Both the position numbers and the translations under genes were made by a program. The notes beneath the pieces were generated by a model that was given only the letters and a program-made list of their open reading frames with translations, ran no database searches and had not been told where the DNA came from. 64,000 nucleotides of DNA from Anaeramoeba flamelloides (Eukaryota; Metamonada; Anaeramoebidae), in contig JANTQA010000075.1 of NCBI GenBank assembly GCA_027625915.1, positions 2,046,001 through 2,110,000 of the forward strand, given 5' to 3'. Within the stretch, counting starts at the first letter, position 1. Each line of letters begins with the position of its first letter. Positions 23,880 through 37,654 of this stretch are shown here, in pieces.

Positions 23880-26309
23880 ATTGTCAGTCTTTGTTTTTTT
23901 TTTTTTTTTTTTTTGAAAAAATGGAAAATAAAGACAGAAAATTCTGTTGATTGTTTTGTTTTTGTGTTTTTTGTTCCAATTATCCAAAATTAAAAGTATT
24001 TTTTTTTTAATGAAGAATGATTTTCCGGTTGGTGTTATTGAAATATGATCCTCAAAAGTGGAAGATGGAATTATTTTTTATAAAGAATAAAAACAAATAA
24101 GGAACAAATAAAAAAAATAAACAAAAAGGAAGAAAAAAAATTTATGAACCAAAACCTTTGAAAATTAAAACTAACCTTGAACAAAAGCAAATCTAAAATT
24201 CATTAGAAAGTGTTAAGAAATCACAAACAGTTGATTTTTGAGTGTTTAAGTAAACTTAGGGTTTTTTTAAATAAAACGATTGTTTATTGAGGTTTAATAT
24301 TGATTTATTGGAACAAATTTTTAAGCAAATGTTTATCGGATTATTAGAATTAAAAATATTTAATTGGATCTGTTCGCATTGAATTGTATTCCTTTTATAA
24401 TTTCTTGATTCTTGAAATACTCTAAATATTTCAAAAAAAATTTATTCTTTATTATTTTTTTTTAAAAAGCGAAGATGCATCAGAATAGATTGTAAAAACG
24501 TGCCTTTGGATTTTATCATTTTTTGCTGACTCGTAAATATGATCAAAAATTCAGCTATTTATGTTACTAACTTTTTCCTTATACTTTTTCATTGAATACT
24601 ACCTGAAATGATAGAAAACCAACTAGAGAAACTTTAGTTAGAAACCAACAAGGCTTGAGTGGAACTTCTTGGTTTAACAATTGAAAATTTTTCTGTTTAA
24701 AAAAATTTTAGCCTGATATCTTTGTTGAATATAATAACCAACTGTTAAAAAGATGTGTGTAATTTTAAATTCTTTGGTTCAAAGTCTTTTTAATTATTTC
24801 TTGAAGGATTCCTAAAATTTCACTTATTAATGGAAAAAAATCGATTTATTATTTGCAATTACGAACAGAGACAAGTAATTTGATTTTGATTAAGTTGTCG
24901 AGTTTGTTTTCCACTCATGATACTTTCTTTTTTGTTTTGTTTTCTTATCGTTATTATTTTAAAAATCAAGACTTTCCATCACTAAAACGAAATATTTACT
25001 TTTCAGACTAAGAGAACCAAGATATTGTTTATGATCAAATTATTCACCTTTCTTTCTTCAGTTTTACTTTATGTCCAATACCCTTGTTTTCTGATATCTT
25101 TCTTTTTTTTTCAAAAATTTCAATGTTGGAGGAATAAATAATTGTTGTTTTTTTGGGTTGGGTCTAGCAGTGTAATAACCTGTCGTTTTTTTAACTCATA
25201 ATGAAAATTAAACTCATTCAAAAAATATTGATTAACTGTTGAAATAAAAGAAACAAATTAAAAAGAGGACCAAAAACAGCATACAGACAACTCTTAAAGA
25301 AGAAATAAGATTCTTTGAATAACTTTTAAAAAAGAATTATGAGCATATTGAAAGATTAAAATGTATTATTTTTTATTGTTTTTAGAATGATAAAAGTTTA
25401 TCTCATAAAATTTGTAATTATGACGAAATTTTTTAAAACAAAAATATCTAATATTTTGAATTATTTTCTATTAATCAAAGATCTAACTTCAAAATTCAAT
25501 TTGAATACTGTTAATTGTAAAATAAAAAGATCAAAATCTTCATTCAGCTTTCCAAAATAATCACATCCCAAGAATTAAAAAAAACATCAAAGTCCGCCAT
25601 TATAAAAGACAGAAAATTAATCATTTAAGCTGATATACTGGAATTAAAAAATTGAAAGGTTACATGATTTATATAACTCTTTTTTGGAAAGCTAAATGAA
25701 AATTTTGTTCCATTTATTTTGCAACAAATAGTATGAAACAAGTTTGTATATATCTTTTCCTATAATTCCAATCTCCAAGTCTAAAAAAAAAAAACCTGAG
25801 TTAATTTTTTGATACGTGTTAAAGGTTGTCAACACTGGCTAATTACATGACTGTAGTGTTTATTATGTAACAAAGTATTCCAATAATTAAATATCTGTGT
25901 TTTATTAGAAACACAAACTTTAAATTGAAATACCTACTTTAGTGAATATTAATTTTGAAAAATGAACTTTTTTCAAAAATCTGAAAAAACTTTTCATATA
26001 AAAATAGAAAAATATTGTTAGTAAAATTTCCTTTTCAGTCTTTGTGAAGTAGAGAACCTTTATTTTGAAAAATGAGCTTGTTATTAAAATAAAAAAAATA
26101 ACTATTCAAGAAAATCTAAAATTCAAACACAACCTTACTTGTCTAGACTGACTTCTAAACATAAATTAAAAAAAAAAAAAACACAACTCCTTTCAAACAT
26201 TTATAAAATATATTCCCAAAAAGAATAATTATTCCAACAAAATTGTAAAAACAACATTTAAATTGTTTAAAAAATAATTACCCCCCAACCACAATGATTA
26301 TTTTATAAA

Positions 26310-26790
26310 TAATAGTGAAAAAAATACCAGTAATGATAAAAATCCCCAACAAGATTTTTAATGGTTAATATTAATAAAATTGTTATGCAATTGTAAATAT
26401 TTTTTATCAAATAATTTTTTTAAGAATCAAACTTTTTAAAATGAAAAATCACTCACTAATTAGACTAATGGTTATTAATTAAATTACACTCGTTCAAAAG
26501 ACCATCCAAATAATAAAAAAATCAAAATATAAAACATCATTTTCCAAACTAGAGCAAACTTGATAACACTCGATTTTTTTTTCAAAAAAGTTGGTCTACT
26601 TATACTATCAAACAATTACTCGAGTATTATATAGAGAACATAATTTAATGAACTTTAGGTCGGTTTATTACTTGGTTCATAAAAAAATTGGTTATTGATA
26701 AAAAGAATTTGATTAAAAATATTTGCAATTGCATAACAATTTTATTAAAATTCACAATTAAAAATATTGTCTGGGATCTTTTTCATTTCT
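26310..26790 (+). repeat. Direct repeat unit A (mate 27610-28075)
   Basis: Shares with 27610-28075, in the same order: AGTGAAAAAAATACC, AAGATTTTTAATGG/TTG, CAATTACTCGAGTATT / CAATTACTCAAGTATT, ACTTTAGGTCGGTTTATTAC / ACTTTAGGTAGGTTTATTAC, and TTGTCTGGGAT.TTTTTCAT. About 80% alike by eye; no ORF. Confidence 0.7.
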
Positions 26791-27117
26791 ATCATTTTTT
26801 TCATTACTATAAAAATCTCTTAAATATTTCTCTTTTAAAAGTAGAAAAAACCACAAAAATACTCTTCTATAATACATTTCAGCTGTTTTTAGAAATAAAT
26901 GTTCTCAGTATTCCACTTTTCAAACTGCCTTAAAAAAATATTATAAATTTTATTGAAGAAAAAAATAATCATTTGAAAATAAATTTCAAAAAAATAAAAA
27001 TTATGTTTTTGTATATTTAATCAATTTTACTTTTTGGAATCAAATAATAGAAGTCAAAATAATAGTATTACATTGGTTGAAAATTACTATTTAGAATCCT
27101 TAAAAGTGATTTTTTTA

Positions 27118-27315
27118 CAACTAGTTCTGCTGTAAAGACACAAACTTTTCTTAGAAATTAAGACACAAAAAAAAATAACAAATTAAGGTACAAAATTCTA
27201 ATTCTAATAAAATACTTTGTGAAAAAAAAAATTCCAAATTTTGGTGCCTTAATTTGATTTTTTTTTGTGCCTTAAAATTTTGTTGAAAGTTTGCACCTAA
27301 ATTTGAAACTGACTG
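27118..27315 (+). repeat. 198-bp MITE, CAGTCAGTTCC family
   Basis: The right end CTGACTG followed by TA and the left TA-CAACTAGTTCTGCTGTAAA are inverted. The interior has ACACAAACTTTT and TGTGCCTTAAAATTTTGTTG, as in 51780-51978 and 47151-47344. The layout (short, TIRs starting CA, TA flanks) is that of a Tc1/mariner-derived MITE. Confidence 0.75.
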
Positions 27316-27609
27316 TATTTGATGCTAATATATTACTTTAATAAATTGATTTTACTCGTAGTTTTGAGCTTCTATTAAGTACCCACATTCAAAACCATAT
27401 TTGAATTTTAACCCTAGCTCATTTTTTTCGCCAAAGCAAAGTCAAAAAATGATTTTTTACCGAATAAAAATTTTAAAAGGAAACAATTTTGTCACAAGTG
27501 TGATGCAATCAAACCTGTATCATATTTTTCAAAGCCCTTGATAAAAATTCCTCAGGTCAAAAAGAGACTGATAAACCAAAAAATTGTTTTAAATATCAAA
27601 TCCCATATA

Positions 27610-28075
27610 AAGCAGTGAAAAAAATACCGTATAAGATTTTTAATTGTGAATATGAGTAAAATTGTTGTGTAATATCATTTATTTACAATTTCCTTTTTTT
27701 TTGAATAGAACTTTTTCAATTATAACTCACCCACTTATTAGAATGATGATTAATGAAATCACACTTGTTCAAAACACAATTCAATCAATCAAAAAACAAG
27801 AAGAAAAATTATCATTTTCCAAACTCATAGCAAACTTCTATAAAACTCTATTATTTTTCAAAAAAAGTTGATCAACATTAGGCTATCAAACAATTACTCA
27901 AGTATTCTAGAGACATCTTACTTTGATGGACTTTAGGTAGGTTTATTACTAATCTCATAAAAAAATTGGTTATTTATAATAAGTTTTTGATTGAAAATAA
28001 TTGAAATTAAACAAAAATTTTACTAATATTAACAATTAAAAATCTTGTCTGGGATTTTTTTCATGTCATGTATTT
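27610..28075 (+). repeat. Direct repeat unit B (mate 26310-26790)
   Basis: Second copy of the block described at 26310-26790, about 1.3 kb downstream and in the same orientation. The MITE at 27118-27315 lies in the spacer. Confidence 0.7.
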
Positions 28076-28997
28076 TTTTCCCTCCTATATATCATATGTT
28101 CAGAGATCATTTTTTATCTGATTTGGCACACTTTTTTTTTCGGATAGGACTTCATCCCGTGTCGATCCTATGGTGACAAAGAATTAGTATATATTCCCTT
28201 ATTTGAAATTTTGAAGGGGATACACTTTCTACTAATTATCTTTTTTTTTCATTCTCAAATTTAGTTTATTTGGTTGTTCATATATCCTCCAATATAAACT
28301 AATTTATAAAACACAAAAAAGGACCAGATAAATAAATAAATAGATCACCAATTTAGCTCTATGTCCTTTGAAGATGATGAAAAAGAGGAAAAAGAAACTG
28401 GGAAAAATTAAAACTTATGAAAATTTTTTCCCGTTTATTCTTCAAATAACAGTTGGTAAGAGATAATTTTGTTCTTTGAAAATGACTGATATTATTTTAA
28501 TGAATCTATTTTTGGTGAACAATATTGTTCAAATCTAATTGGTTTTCAAAGAGTTATCTTCTTGTCAAATTGTATGCTCTCTTTCTTGAAATTTCTTCTT
28601 CAATAAAAATGAAAATCAAGTGAAAATTGTTACCTATTTATTTTAAAAATACCAGTAAAAAGATAATATGGGTTGTGGTTTTCAAACTAACTTCTTCATC
28701 TCGGAAAATGCTTGCTAGTCTCAAATACCTTTATAAAAACAAAGTTTCAGGATTTGCACCAACAGTTTTAAGTGGAAAAAAATTATTGCATGAGAAAAGA
28801 GTAAATTCCAAACAAGCACCAAGAAAAAAAAAAAAAGACATAAAGTCTAAATTTTTACAGAACTGAACTCCAAATTTAGTTTTGTAGAAAGGTGAAAAAA
28901 AAGAAGCAAAATTAAAAAATTAAAGAGAGATTTCCAAAGGAGAATGTTTTGTGCTTGATCTTGATTATCATTTTTTTTCTCTTGTTTTCACCTACAA

Positions 28998-30031
28998 ATG
29001 AATATTTTTAAAAAAAACGCAACTTTTAAACCAAAAAAACGTATCCCAGAAGGAACAAAACAGTACCAACTAAAAAAATATGCAGAGGCAACTTTAGGTT
29101 CTGGTAATTTACAACTTGCAGTTGCACTTCCTGAAGGTGAAGATCTTAATGAATGGCTTGCAGTAAACAGTAAAACAATTTCATCTTTTTAGATTTTTAA
29201 TATTTAACTTTCCGATCTCTGTGAGAAAAGATCAAATAACTCATCGGCCGAAGGTGTTTATTTGAGTTTGTTTTGGGCTCTATTTAACTTTTGTGTTTGC
29301 CTCTTTTTATTTGGTATTTTCTCTGTCTCTTTTTAATTGCAAATCTTTAGCTGTTGATTTTTATAACCAAATAAACATGCTCTACGGAACAATTACCGAT
29401 TACTGTACAAACGAAAGCTGTTCGATAATGTCGGCTGGTAGAAAATATGAATACCATTGGGCTGATGGCGTTACAGGTATATCTTTTTTTTCTCTTTATT
29501 TGCTAAAGAACTTTTTTCAATGTTTTGTTTTCTTTTGTTTTGTTTTGTTCAGAAGGATTTTTGATGAAAAGTTTAATAAAAAAAAGAATAAGAAGGAAAT
29601 TTTCATGAACATTTTTTTTTTAAATTCTAATAAAAAACAGTTCAGAAAACAAAAATCCTTTTTGATGAAATACAAATATTTTTTTTTTTTAAATTTTTTT
29701 TTTTGTTTTTTGTTTTTTGTTTTTTGTTTTTACTTGATTAACTTTTTCACCTAAAAAACCCTTTTGTTCTTTTTTCTTTTTTATTTTTACTTTTGATAAT
29801 AAAAAAAAATAGTGAAAAAGCCACTTAGGGTGACAGCTCCAGATTATATTGATCGTTTGATGACATGGATTCAAGGATTTCTAGATAACGATGAAGTCTT
29901 TCCATCAAGAATGGGTAATTTTTTTATTTTTTTTTTTTTTTAAATCCTTTAAATTCTTATTTGTTTATGGCTTGTTTGTATTTTATTCTTTTTTCGACTT
30001 GCAAATTGTATTAATTTTTGTTTGAGATCGT

Positions 30032-30069
<38 letters not shown>

Positions 30070-33000
30070 TTTTCAAATTATTAAGGTTATTTATTTTTTT
30101 TATTTTGTAAATTTGCTAAATTACTCCTTCAGATTAATTCAACTCAAAGTTCAAAAAATAACAAAAATTGTGAAGATTTTAACAAGATCTTCTTTTCATT
30201 GTTTCCAATTAAAAAAACAAAAAAAAAAGTTGGACAGAATTAGTTTTTTTGGGTTTCAATATTTTGTGAATGATTTTTTTTTATTTCAAAAAATCAGATT
30301 TTCTTTGGTGACACATTAAACTTACACACCGTTGAAAGCTTATTTAAAAAGACTAATTTTTTTTTATTCGAAATTTAATCTTACACGACTGCTTCCAATA
30401 TTTTTTCAATAATTTATACAAGCCATTTGAAAAAAGTGAAAACAGAAATATTAAAAAAAGAGTTCAGAGGACAAAGCCATTTTAAAAAAGTGAGGACTTT
30501 TTTTTTTTTTTTTTGAGATTTTGCTTGAATTAAAACTTTTTGAAAGTTCTCTTTTTTCATAAAGTGCTTTTCTTACCATTTTAAAATAGTTCTTTTCTTC
30601 AGACCCAAGCCACTACACCACATTAAAAGGATGAGTAACTCACTTTATTAAAATAGAACAATTTCAAAAACTTTTCACTTTTTTAAAAAGAAAAAACTTT
30701 AAAGAAATTTTAAAAAAGTGAGGGCTTTTTTAAAACGGCAATATATTGTTCTATTTTTTCTTTTAAACTGTTTTTGTGCAACTTTTGAAAACGTTTTACT
30801 TTCACTTTATTAAAATTGCTCTAAAAACGATGGTGTATTACAGCCATTTTAAACAAGTGAAAACAAAAAGATTTCAAAATTAAAACTTTTAATAAAAAAA
30901 CAAAAAGACTTTGTTTTTTGATTTAAATGGCAAAACTGTGTTTTATGATCTCAATCAAATTAAAGTGTAAAAAATGATGTCTTAATTTATCCATTTTTTT
31001 TTGATAAATTTGTGATTTTTTCATTAATTTTGCTTCTTTTACACCTAATCCCCACACAAGGGAGAGGAAACTTGTCAATATTTTTGATGTATTAAGTCGC
31101 ATTCTGCTGTTTTTAAAAAAATGAAAAGAAGTGGTTTTAGTTTTTTTGATTTTGAAAAATTGATTTTCGATTTTCGATTTTCGATTTTCCAATTTCTGCT
31201 TCTACCACCAAACCAATTCCTTTCTTTATGAAATACAATAGAATGTTATTTAAGAACTATTCATATTTTGTGCTCTGTAGATACTATTTTTATTGACTAA
31301 AAAGATATTTATTGAAAACTTTAAATCAGGTTGAGCCATAGAGATCTTAATAAAATTGAAAATTTTGGGTTTTTTTTTTCAAAATTTTTGGGTTGGTAAA
31401 ATCCATTTTTGGGACAAATTAGAAGTTTTTGACATTTCCACCCACAATTCATTCAATGATTCTTCAAAAAATAAGAACTTTGCTTTTCTTTTCTTTTGAC
31501 TGTTTCAAAATTCGATTACTATAATTTACCTTTTCTTTTTTTTTATTGATTTTTTTTTTTTTGTTAAGAGTGTTTAAAAGTAAAACTCTATCGATTTGGT
31601 ATGTGGATTTGTTTTTTTTTTTTTTTTTTTTTCTTTCTCCAACGTACTTCCTTTTACAATCTAACATGAGATGTGTCCTGAATGGAAAAGGTAATTTTTA
31701 ACTTTTGGTAATTATGCATTTTTTGTTTTTTTGAAGAAAATACCCAAAGAACAAGATCATTTAAAACCGATGAAAAACCACTTGCCATTTGTTTAGATTT
31801 ATTTGGTTTTCTTCTCCTCTTTCTTTTGAATTGATCAGCCGAATTCTGTTTTTTTTTGGTATTAGGATTTTGCTTGTTTATGTTAGTATTATTAATTTAT
31901 TAATAGCAATAATAACAATAATTAGAAATTAAAAGATCAGATTGTTTACAATCCGGTGGTAGTTTGAGTTACTTTGTATACATTCCTTTCTGAGCATACT
32001 TTTGAAAGAGACTGCTACTTATTTTTTGTCTTCAAATTCCAAACACAAAACTTTCTAATTTCGATCCGAGTAACTAATTTTGAAAGGTAAATCTAGATTT
32101 TTAATATAGAAAAGTTTTGGACTCAGATATAATTGGATTATTCAAATTTAAAAATGGGATTTTCGATTTTTTTTTTTTTTCATTTCTGTTAACCTAATGG
32201 AATAAAAAATCAAAGTTTTTTAATCTTTTTTGATGTTAGTTGAAAAAACATTTTGTCTTTCGAAATTATTAAAAAATTAAAGTTAAAAAAAAAATTTAAA
32301 AGTGAGAAAAAAATAACAAAAAATAAATATTTTTTTTAAACAATTTGTAAGATCCAAATTAAATTATTTTGTGAAAATAACATCCAAACTTTAAGATCCC
32401 TTCCAAATCCAAAATTTAAAAATCCCTCCTTATTCAAATCCAATATTTCCTCTCAAAATTTCGAAAATTCAATATTTCCTTGTGACTGTGCGTATCCAAA
32501 TTATTTTCAATCACAATATAGTTTACTTCATTGTACCAATATACTGGAAAATAATTTAAATATAACAGGCACAATATCTAAAAAAAATCAATTTTTTAAA
32601 TTTGCCGTGTTTTGTTTGAAAATTTATTGATACAAGAAAATATCTTCAATTCAAAATCCTCTAAAATCCCAAAATCGGCAATATTTTGGCTTTTCTTTAA
32701 TTGACATTCTTTTAAATCATTTTTATTGGTTAAGGTTTTGTATTTCAATCCCCATAGAGGAGCATAAAATATGAATATTTCTTAATAAATCAAATATATT
32801 GACAAGCTTACTCTCCCTTGTGTGAGATTAGTGGAAAAGTATCAAAATTAATGAAAAAATCACAAATTTTTCACAAAACATGAAAAATTAAGATATCATT
32901 TTTGCTGGTGTGTAACAAAAATAAATTTTCTTGCAAAATTCAGAACCACAAATTAGAAAAATAAAAAAAAAAATCAAAAATAGATAATTTTTAATGATTT

Positions 33001-33743
33001 AAAAGAAATCTACACATTTGCTTGTTTTGTTTATCTTGAAAAAAATTATACTCTTTGTTAATCTTCTTAAAAAAAATCAAAATTCTAACTGATTACATAT
33101 TTTGATATAATTTACAATTTTACAAATCGACTTGCCTAATATAAATTAATAATAAGAAAAAATCACCACTTTGTTGAAGAGATCAAATAAGAATATAAAA
33201 ATAAAATACACAAAAATTCAATAGAAACACAATCCTAAAGAATCTAAATTTTCATAAATGGAAGTGAAAGCAGAAAAAAAAAAAATTAAAAAAAAAAACA
33301 TTAAAAATTCTTCTTCTTAAAAATTTTTTTTTTATTGTAATTTTTGATTTAAATTTAATTTTTATTTTGTTTTTTATTTTTTTTACTGTTTATCTGCTTA
33401 TTTGATTATTTCTAATAATTATTTTACTCATTTAGGTGATCCTTTCCCAAAAAACTTTGCAAATATTGTAAAAAATATTTTCAAAAGACTCTTTAGAGTT
33501 TACGCACATATGTATCATGATCACTTTTCACAAATTGTTACCTTAGGAGAAGAAGCACATTTAAACACTAGCTTTAAACATTTCATCTATTTTGTTAATG
33601 AGTTTAAACTGGTTGACAGAAAAGAATTGGCACCACTTAAGGAATTGATCGAAACATTATTAAATAAAGGAAGTGGCGAAGAAAAAACTAAATCATCTGA
33701 AAAGAAAAAGAAAAGAAAAAAGAAAAAGAAAAAGAAAAATTAA
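28998..33743 (+). CDS. MOB1: MOB1 kinase-activator protein, four exons
   Basis: Exons 28998-29169, 29351-29476, 29813-29914 and 33436-33743; 235 aa. MOB1 is the co-activator of NDR/LATS kinases in Hippo/mitotic-exit pathways. It matches human MOB1 from TFKPKK.IPEG through [73 protein letters not shown] and ELAPL.ELIE. The zinc ligands Cys76, Cys81, His158 and His163 are all present with family spacing. All introns are GT-AG and phase 1 (180, 336 and 3521 bp). The N-terminus is a few residues shorter than human, and a lysine/arginine tail of about 20 residues (after [12 protein letters not shown]) is extra; it may act as a nuclear or membrane-contact signal. The last intron is packed with inverted repeats and T-runs. 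Confidence 0.97.
30033..30067 (+). repeat. Poly-T tract (about 35 T) in MOB1 intron 3
   Basis: Uninterrupted T run; the length may be unreliable because of homopolymer sequencing error. Confidence 0.8.
30410..30870. repeat. Cluster of inverted GCCATTTTAAAAAAGTGA motifs
   Basis: The motif occurs forward near 30422, 30475 and 30841 and reversed near 30676 and 30796-30812, with further partial copies, so the block can fold extensively. It looks like a decayed foldback element; no ORF. Confidence 0.5.
30950..31300. repeat. Left arm of large inverted repeat in MOB1 intron 3
   Basis: Reads inversely to 32715-32925: TTTGTGATTTTTTCATTAAT, CACACAAGGGAGAG and CTTGTCAATAT..TTGAT, then after an interruption at about 31105-31235, TATTCATATTTTGTGCTC. 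Arms total about 200 matched bases, 1.4 kb apart. Confidence 0.75.
31163..31190 (+). repeat. Short tandem GATTTTC repeat
   Basis: Four successive ATTTTCG/ATTTTCC heptamers within MOB1 intron 3. Confidence 0.8.
32715..32925. repeat. Right arm of large inverted repeat in MOB1 intron 3
   Basis: Mate of 30950-31300, with ACAAGCTTACTCTCCCTTGT and AATGAAAAAATCACAAATTT as its clearest blocks. Confidence 0.75.
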
Positions 33744-36700
33744 TTCTTAATTCTCAGAATTTTTATTGCCTTTTTTTTTTTATTTTAAATGTTAATTTTA
33801 ATTTCTTGATTGCTAAAATAATTTTATTCATTAAATTTAAAAAAAATAAGTTTTTCTAATATTTTACAAAAATTAATCCATATTCTTATTTTTTTTGACT
33901 TCTACTTTTTAAAAAAAAATGCCTTTTATTTTTTAAAAAATTGGATTAAAAAACAAATATGATAACTTCAGATCATACAATAAAGTTCATTAACTAAATA
34001 ATTAAAAATATAAATAAAAAACATATTTCATTGTTTTTTAAATATTTTTTTTCTTTTTCATTTTGTTTTTACAATAATAACTTTTGTTTTTCTAAATTAA
34101 ATTCATAAAATTAAAGCTTTGCAAATTTTCATATTTAAAGAAAAAAGGTGCAACATGATCTTTCGATAAAAAAGAAAATAACATCGCAGATAGAAACAAA
34201 AGCCACTGTTTCAAAAATTAACACAACAAAGTAAATTTTTTTATTTCAAAATTGATCTCAAAAAGTTTCTTCCAAAAGGTAATCTTCTTTGTTTCATTCG
34301 GAAGAAAAGAAAAGATTTGTTTGAAATTTATCTTTCATATGTCTCGTTTTTTGGTAATTCAAGGATTAATTTCAAGCATCCAATAAACACATTTCTAGAT
34401 TCATAATATGATAGAGATTTTGATGATAACATATATTATCACGATATTAACAATTAATTCACAATAATACTAAAATCATGTTATTCCATCTTATGAAGAT
34501 AAAATAAATAATCATTAAAATTATTTTTGAAATCACCTCAAAAAAATCTCTTGACTTTTACAAAGCCTTGAGACTTTTACAACTCTTTTAACCTTAAAAA
34601 TATTAGAAAGTGTTTAGCAGAGTGGTGAATTGTCTTCAAGTATTTGAAAGTTTTGAAAGATATAAAATATTTTTACAAAGAGAATGAGTTTGATTTATAG
34701 TGGAAAAAAAAATTGTTTTCTTTTCATTTTTTTTTTTATATAAAATATAAAATCTCAAACAAATTTTATTATCATATTAATAATTACCCATTTCAACAAT
34801 ATATTGGAATATAAAAGTGATCTGGATTCTTAAAATGGAATTGTTACCTTCACAATTTAAATAAGTAAAAAAAAGAAAGAATAATTTTCCAAATAATTGG
34901 TGATCGATCAAACAAAAACCTCTAAGCTCTTGCTGTGTTTTCAATCCAATACAAAGATACTCGAAGAAGAAAAAGAGCAAGAAAGCAATTTTACAAAAAA
35001 TCTTAGTAATTATGAGAATGTGTCAGTTGCTTGAAAGTTTGAAAAGCTATTCAACCCCTTTCAGCTTTCATCGAATATTGAAAATGTTTTAACCCAAGAA
35101 CATATTCTTAAAAGAACGGCTGAAGAAGGATTGTTTTAGAATGTCTTTTATTCAAAACAATTGATAACACCTGAATTGACTGAGAAAAAAGTTATGTATC
35201 TTTAGTTCTTATTGTTGTTGATCTAAAATAATTGATAGGTGTGTCAATCAAGTCAATAGATAATACAATACAACTCTTTGATCAGATCCTTGATTGAATT
35301 AAGTATCTTTTTTGTTGTTCTTTCAAAGAATTAATTTTTTTTTTACATAATCTATCTTTTGATCAACAAAAAAATTTCTTAGTAAAAATATTGCCAAATT
35401 AGCCCAAAAACCTATCAATCATTATATCATGATTATTTTCTAATCGTGATATATTGGCTTTTATCATGATTTTTAAATAATTATTGTTATTTTATTGTAT
35501 ATCACGATTTGTCATACTATTGTAATATTATTGAATATCACTATTTGATAAAAATATCTCGGTTTGATAAAAATAATTGTGATTTTTGTAACTTTATTGC
35601 GACTTAAGCATAGATATCATCAAAGTCTATAACTTAATAAAACCAAAAAGTTAATGTTAGAAAAGCACTCAAACAATTAATAATTTAAAGATTGGGTACT
35701 TTGATTTAATAGATTCTTTTCATAAATAAAATAAATTGAATGTTATTTTGATTTCAAAGTTTCAAAGTCTACTGGCACCCATAAAAAAAATTTCGGTAAG
35801 ATTGTATAATTAAATTTTTTTAAATTTTACAATTTACTTGCTTATTTTTTACAAAAAACAAGACAAACTACAGATACAGGGGTGATATAAAGTACATATA
35901 TTTACCCTTGAAATTGCCAATTTTTTCTACAAAAATAAATAATATTGAATTAGAACAAAACAGTTATTAAATTTTGTGATACAATTCAATTTTGGATAAT
36001 AAAAATGGAAAACACAAAACTATATAATTTTAAAAAAGAATTGATCAAATAATATTTTTTTTATTGTATTATACTTTATCTTTTCAAAATAATAAATTTA
36101 TGTATTGATTTTTTATTTATAAGATTTAACTCTTTTTATAATATTAATAAAATAAGACAAGCTATAAAAAATATTTTAAAAATAGAAAAGAATCTGAAAA
36201 TTAATTAAAAAAACAAAACCGCCATAGGGTTAAAGATGCTTGAAAAAAACATTCCGAATATTCATTAAATTTGAAATGAAAACTTCTTTTTAGAAAGATT
36301 AAGAAAATTTTAAATTTAGATACCTATCACACATTTCTTAATATTTTGAAGATCCAACTATTCATATCAATTTAATTACAAGTTATTTTTTTCGTTTACT
36401 TTACAATTTACTTTTTTTCAGTATCCTTATTTTTTTCTTTAAACAATTTTTTTTATTGGCTCATTTTATCTAAAAGCCAATAAGAAAAAAAATCAATAAT
36501 TTGATTTTGATCTGATGAGAAAACGTTCGAAGAATAAGAAAAATAATAGAAATTTTACTTTGTTCAAAAAATCTGACTTTCCTGTGATTAACTTCGAGGG
36601 AGTCGGGCAAAAAACATTACACCACAATTAACTTCAGTAAAATATTTTGTTAATAAAACAATTAATATAATTGTGCCAATTGTGAAATTTAAACATCATT

Positions 36701-37654
36701 AACATCAAATGAAATAACCGAAAACTTGTTCAACACTCAAAAGTACAAAAATAAACTTTTATTTTGAATTTACTTCTCTGTTATTATTTTATAATTAAAT
36801 CTCCGGTATTTCATACTTTTTCTTATCTTTTTTTCTGTTTTGCTTCAAATAACATTAGCTTTCTTTTCATTTTTTAAATAATAAACACGATGTGTTATAA
36901 TATTACTTATATCATAGTTAAATTATAAATATTGCAAAAGGGTATTTGGTGTTTCATATAAAATGTTGGTAATTATTTTTAATTACCTCTCTTCAATAAA
37001 AAAAAAAAGAATTAAAATTAAGATTTTTTTTTATTTTATATAGAGTTTTGTAACCAAAAATAATATTCAAAATTTTAAAAACAATTAAAGAAGTTCAAAG
37101 AATCACAATAATTCAATTTCATTTACAAATTGGAAATATTTTTTATTTTTATAACATAGGAAAATCATTTTTTTATTTTTTGTTTTTTATTTTCATATCA
37201 TTTCATGAATTAGGTAACTTCTTTCCTTCGATCAATAGATTTTCTGAATTAGTGATATTAGGTTAAAGTTTAGTTGATCAAAATAGAATAAATTAAGTAA
37301 AATTTATCGATCAAAGGTAACTAACGATTTGATCAATCAATATTCCTAATAGAATTTTAAAAAAATTTACAAATCTGTTATTTATTGTTTTTCTAACCAA
37401 AATGTTTAAAATAGTTTTAGTTTATTAGTATTCAGCTTTATTTATTTTTTGTTTTGTTAGTATTTTAATCTATTAAAAAATGTTAATAATTCAATTAGTG
37501 AATGGTTTTAATTGGTATTTCATCTAAAATTGATTAAATAAGATTTTATATTTAATTTCCATTTTTTCCTTTGTCTGAATATACTTTTTATTAAGAACAA
37601 GAATTAAAATGGAATAATGATACAACGATCACTTAAAAATACCGAAAAAAAGAA

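Larger units (their letters stand above)
23880..28997. other. Long intergenic region, mostly repeats
   Basis: Leader and promoter of the 494-aa gene lie just after 23880 (poly-A/T). The rest of 24000-26300 is featureless AT-rich DNA. 26310-28075 holds a direct repeat pair with a MITE between (separate entries). 28133-28182 is a small GC-richer patch that can fold (GGATAGGAC...GTCGATCCTATG). 28868-28997 is the probable MOB1 leader. No gene supported. Confidence 0.4.

Noticed and set aside
28627-28866. 79-codon plus-strand ORF just before MOB1
   Set aside because: No family resemblance, starts with TTG, and the region lies where the MOB1 leader and promoter should be.
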